NCBI GenBank assembly: GCA_965240325.2 | Contig: OZ251222.1 | Span: forward strand, 1,302,001-1,366,000 | Length of the DNA: 64,000 nucleotides | Direction: 5' to 3' | From: Rebecca billardiae RCC1528 | Taxonomy: Eukaryota; Haptophyta | Shown here: in pieces, positions 60,829 to 64,000 of the stretch | Position numbering within the stretch: position 1 is the first letter of the stretch | How the letters are laid out: every line of letters starts with the position of its first letter | The notes under the pieces: generated by a model | What the model was told of the DNA's origin: nothing | What the model saw: only the letters and a program-made list of their open reading frames with translations | Databases searched by the model: none | Program-made: the position numbers and the translations under genes

Positions 60829-62604
60829 ATGGGCGCGGCGAGCGGTGCGAGGGCGCATACCGCTCGCTCGCCCGCCCGCCGCCACGCGCGCGTCGCGCTC
60901 GCGCTCGCGCTTCTCGCCGCCGTCGATGGCGTCGCGCTCGCGCCCGCCCGCCGCTGGCGGCTGTACACGTACGACGTGCCGCTCGAGGCGCTTGGCGTGC
61001 CCGCGCCCGCCGCCGAGCGCTACCGCGCGCGCGTGCGCGAGGGGCCGACGCGCGCGCCGTGGGACGTGGGCGGCGTCGCGCAATCGCTCGCGCGCGAGCT
61101 GCCGCGCGTGATGCCTGCGTGGGCCCCGCCGCGCCCTCCGCGGCCGGGCGTCAGCTGGTCCGACCCCGGGCGGGTGCTGTACTTCCTGCCGGTCGCGCCG
61201 TTCGTGCTGTGCATGAGCACAGCAGAGCACCGCAACGCCTCGTTCGTCGACAGGAACGGGATGGCGAAGGGCATGTTCCCGTGGCTCACGGACCACCTCG
61301 CCATGGGCGCCGCCTCCAAGCGCTGCGAGCTCGACGCGCGCCGGCTGTGCCCCGCGTACGCGGCCGTTCTCGAGTGGCTGGTGGCGCAGCCGAGTTGGGC
61401 GGGGCGCGAGCACCTGCACGTGGTGCCCGCCTCCTTCTCGGCGGACGTGCCGCGCGCGGCGTTCGCGTGCGCCGAGCGCCGCGCCATCCCCGAGGCGCAG
61501 CGCCCCGTGCTCGCGCGCCTCGCCCGCTCCATCCTCCTGTCGATGGAGGGCCGCACGTGGGCGTGGCGCGCGGACGTGGCCGCGGGCCGGCTGGTGCATC
61601 TGCCCTACTACGTGCCGCCCGAGCACTACCTGCTCTCCGCGCGCGCAGAGGAGCTGCCCTCGCGCAAGCCCTCGCGCGTCGCGCTGGTGACGGTGCAGCC
61701 CAAGGTGTGCCATCGCTTCGACGACCCGACGCGGCCAGATGCGTTCCACTGCGCCACCTCCGCCGCCGCCCTTGCCGCGATCGACAAAGGGCTCGGCACG
61801 CCGCCCGCGGACGCGCCGCCCGCCGACGTGCGCGCCGCGCTCGCGCTCGCCGTCAAGCACGCGCACGCGAGCACCGGCCGCCGCGTGGACTACGGCCTGC
61901 GCAACATGCTGCGCAAGCCGAGCGCGGCGGTCGCCTCCTTCGGCGCAGAGTACCGCCGCGCCACGTTCACGCTCGTCCCGCCGGGCGACACGCTCACCTC
62001 CTCGCGCATACACGGCGCACTCGCCGCGCTCTCGATCCCGGTGTTCCTCGTGCCGCTCGGAGTGCTGCCGTTCGGGCACACGGTGCCGTGGGAGGCGCTC
62101 TCCGTGCAGCTCTCGCCCACCGCCGTCCTGAAGTATGCGGCCGAGTGGGAGCGCCTCGGCGGCGGCGGCGGCAGGGCCAACGGCACAGGCGCGGGCGCGC
62201 CTCGGCGGCGGCGACGGCGGGGGCAACCGCACGGGCCCGAACGACTGCGAGGGGGAGCGGCTGGAGAGCGAGTGCGCGCGCGCCGCGAGCTGTACAACCC
62301 GCTCCGCGCCCTCGAGCGCCTCGAGCGCGAGGCGCCGGAGCGCGTGGCGCGCATGCAGTCGCTGCTCGCGCGCCACCGCTGGAGCGTGCTGTACCACAAC
62401 GGTTCGGAGGCGCTCAAAGCCGTCGTGCCGTTCGACGAGGCGGACGCCGAGGCGCGTGGCGGCGTGCCGCCGAGCGAGTGGCCCTCCGCAGCGAGGAGCC
62501 TCGCCGCCGAGCTCGTGATCGCCGGCGAGCGCCGGCTGCGCACGCGCGCCGATGACGGCGCCATGCATCAGCCTGGCAAGGCGGCGCCGGGCGCAGTGCG
62601 CTGA
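60829..62604 (+). CDS. Exostosin-like (GT47) glycosyltransferase
   Basis: Predicted 591-residue protein. The N-terminal basic stretch and ALALALLAAVDGVALA look like a signal peptide or type II anchor. The exostosin pattern follows: RRWRLYTYDVPLEALG, DPGRVLYFLPVAPFVLCMST, a Cys-containing middle (YAAVLEWLVAQPSWAGREHL, HVVPASFSADVPRA), LPYYVPPEHYLLSARAEELP, KPSRVALVTVQPKVCHRF, then the nucleotide-sugar region YRRATFTLVPPGDTLTSSRI plus HGALAALSIPVFLVPLGVLP, which matches the FCLxPxGDxxxSxRxxxAxxxGCIPV core of GT47. GT47 enzymes build heparan-like, xyloglucan or pectic chains in the Golgi. The C-terminal third has a basic low-complexity insert (RRRRRRGQPHG). ATG 60829 is chosen because the leader starts there. 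Confidence 0.78.
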   Translation: MGAASGARAHTARSPARRHARVALALALLAAVDGVALAPARRWRLYTYDVPLEALGVPAPAAERYRARVREGPTRAPWDVGGVAQSLARELPRVMPAWAPPRPPRPGVSWSDPGRVLYFLPVAPFVLCMSTAEHRNASFVDRNGMAKGMFPWLTDHLAMGAASKRCELDARRLCPAYAAVLEWLVAQPSWAGREHLHVVPASFSADVPRAAFACAERRAIPEAQRPVLARLARSILLSMEGRTWAWRADVAAGRLVHLPYYVPPEHYLLSARAEELPSRKPSRVALVTVQPKVCHRFDDPTRPDAFHCATSAAALAAIDKGLGTPPADAPPADVRAALALAVKHAHASTGRRVDYGLRNMLRKPSAAVASFGAEYRRATFTLVPPGDTLTSSRIHGALAALSIPVFLVPLGVLPFGHTVPWEALSVQLSPTAVLKYAAEWERLGGGGGRANGTGAGAPRRRRRRGQPHGPERLRGGAAGERVRARRELYNPLRALERLEREAPERVARMQSLLARHRWSVLYHNGSEALKAVVPFDEADAEARGGVPPSEWPSAARSLAAELVIAGERRLRTRADDGAMHQPGKAAPGAVR

Positions 62605-63654
62605 CGAGTGCTGTCACTTGTCAGATCCTTAGAATATGACCGCGTTCCGCGGTCCTTTTCTGCATAGAATCAACGCAGTTGGGGGCCCGCGGTGGCCGTG
62701 CAATCGCGGCTCTCCGCCGTATAGTGGCAGTTCGCCAGTTGAAGTCGGTTCTGAGATGACTGAAGCTATTAGTCCGACCGTCGCCCTGCCTGCGCGACCG
62801 CGAGACTCATTCGAACACTTCACACAATCACAGCAGCGGACCTGAGACCGCACCCGGCACCGGTCGTCAAATCGGACGTCCGTCTGACAACTAGCTGCCA
62901 AATGTCCAACTGGCTGATCAGCTCGGATCCGACCCGTCCGCGATCGTGCCGAGTGAGTCGTGCCGCGGAGCTCGGAGTACTGAAGGAGTCGGGTGTGACA
63001 GCAGGGTGCTTTAGCGCTGCGGCCCGTGCCAGCCAACGACCAGACGTACTCTGGCCACTTGACCCGTTGCACGGGTGAGTGACCGTACGCCCTGCCTAGT
63101 GCCTACCGCGCGCGCCGCGCGACCGGCGACTCGGGGTGATGGAGAGCGGATGGCGACAGCAGCAGCAGTCCTCATGAAGACGATGAAACTGGCGGCACGG
63201 GTGCACGAGGTGGCAGGCGAAAGCGCGCCGACGAGACCGCATTTGACACACCTGAGCCGCACGCGCGTGCCGTCGCCCGAGTGGCGAGCGCTGCAAACGC
63301 GCAACCGTACCGCGCGCGCCACGACGGCGCGGCACTAGCTGATGCAGGCCGTACTGCCGGCACTGCTTCTGCGATCATGCGCCACGGTCGCAGCTGACTG
63401 CGTGAGCAGCAAGCGGGAGGCGGGTCCGGAGGCACGTGCAGGCGCCGTCCCGCATATCCGCCATGCCGGGGCACGTCACCTCCGACGATCCGGATGTGGC
63501 CCAGTCCGGACGTCACGCGATCCGGGAAGACGAGTACGATATTCGCTCGTAACGAACCGTTACACTAATGTCACGTCCAGCTGACGTCCAGATCGCACTT
63601 TACTTAAGGGAATCAGCTGGGCGCGGTTTTTTTTGGCCTGATAGACCTCTCAAT
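62605..63654. other. Intergenic, no gene seen
   Basis: Stop-dense. A minus-strand frame near 63.2 kb has a CVKCG motif (VRLRCVKCGLVGALSPATSC) that may be a relic of a zinc-binding coding sequence, but it is too short to call. Confidence 0.5.
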
Positions 63655-63832
63655 GCGATCTCAAAAACTCGAAACTCGGTCTCCGCCAGCCCTAAAAATC
63701 GCCCCCCGTCCCTTTTTTTCCGCCGCCCCCCGTCCCTTTTTTCTTGACGATCAAAGATCTTATTTTGAAACGTGGTTCGGGCCCGCTGGTGCGGGCTCCA
63801 CGCTGCGCGCTCCGCCCTGCACCGCGGGCCAT
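63655..63832 (-). repeat. Dispersed repeat terminus (copy 2)
   Basis: Reverse complement of the 18913-19047 repeat, ending at the same base (gggccatta). This copy has an internal direct duplication of a block containing aaaaaagggacggggggcg, which is single in copy 1. Confidence 0.8.
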
Positions 63833-64000
63833 TAATAATACGTAACGGCTAGAGCTTACACGTCTACGATGCTATTCTTCACAATCGCTGCTACTGATGC
63901 TATATCGTCACGACATTGATGTGATATATGAGGTATTGGCATCGTGATGACGCCAATGCCGTCACAGCGGATGGCCGGTCCGGTCACACTCGAATCGGAT
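63833..64000. other. Window end, nothing seen
   Basis: AT-richer sequence without an open frame or recognisable element. Confidence 0.5.

Noticed and set aside
18913-63832. A single giant transposon bounded by the 18.9/63.8-kb repeats
   Set aside because: The interior consists of ordinary host genes and I see no matching target duplication; two independent copies of a small repeat is the simpler reading, kept only as a low-weight finding.
1-64000. tRNA, rRNA, snRNA or CRISPR array
   Set aside because: I looked for T-loop and anticodon-stem patterns, snRNA-like signatures and regularly spaced repeats and found none that hold up. The only tRNA-related match is the iMet primer-binding site of the LTR element.

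Overview
This 64 kb window is nuclear DNA from a GC-rich unicellular eukaryote, most likely a photosynthetic protist such as a haptophyte. The evidence is clathrin heavy chain with spliceosomal introns, an AMPK/SNF1 beta subunit, a GPKOW-type splicing factor, and an HHL1-like thylakoid protein found only in plastid-bearing lineages. Coding DNA is extremely GC-rich, with Ala/Arg/Gly-rich low-complexity tails. Introns are few, GC-rich and mostly open with GTGCG, GTACG or GTGAG. The haptophyte assignment is inference from style, not proof.

Layout. 0.4-14.3 kb is gene-dense: an AAAP amino-acid transporter, a MYND zinc-finger protein, an LRR protein, GPKOW, a tail-anchored ARM-like protein and a large M14 carboxypeptidase. 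14.3-16.9 kb is decayed repeat-rich DNA, followed by the AMPK-beta gene (16.9-18.7 kb). 19.3-23.5 kb is one DNA transposon with ~460-bp terminal inverted repeats, a flanking target-site duplication and a broken DDE transposase gene; a ~1 kb foldback element sits inside its left TIR. An ankyrin gene (25.6-26.9 kb) and another repeat island follow. 28.9-38.6 kb carries a large EF-hand-like protein, the HHL1-like protein, a thioredoxin, a 425-bp-arm palindrome and a class V aminotransferase. 39.1-40.6 kb is a complete, very young, non-autonomous LTR retrotransposon. 41.2-48.4 kb is the clathrin heavy chain gene, whose nine exons I could resolve and join in frame to 1708 codons. A divergent fatty-acid-hydroxylase-type gene follows. 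49.6-53.2 kb is intergenic with a third foldback element. 53.2-62.6 kb carries a degenerate membrane histidine-kinase-like gene, a polytopic membrane protein, a sulfotransferase and an exostosin-like glycosyltransferase. The last 1.4 kb ends in a repeat that also occurs, inverted, at 18.9 kb.

The genes do not form a pathway: this is ordinary eukaryotic gene order with housekeeping, trafficking, signalling, plastid and secretory-pathway genes. The least described content is the mobile DNA (nested TIR/foldback elements, three unrelated long foldbacks, a tRNA-iMet-primed mini LTR element), plus several GC-rich introns that are multiples of three and free of stops, so retention would leave the frame open.
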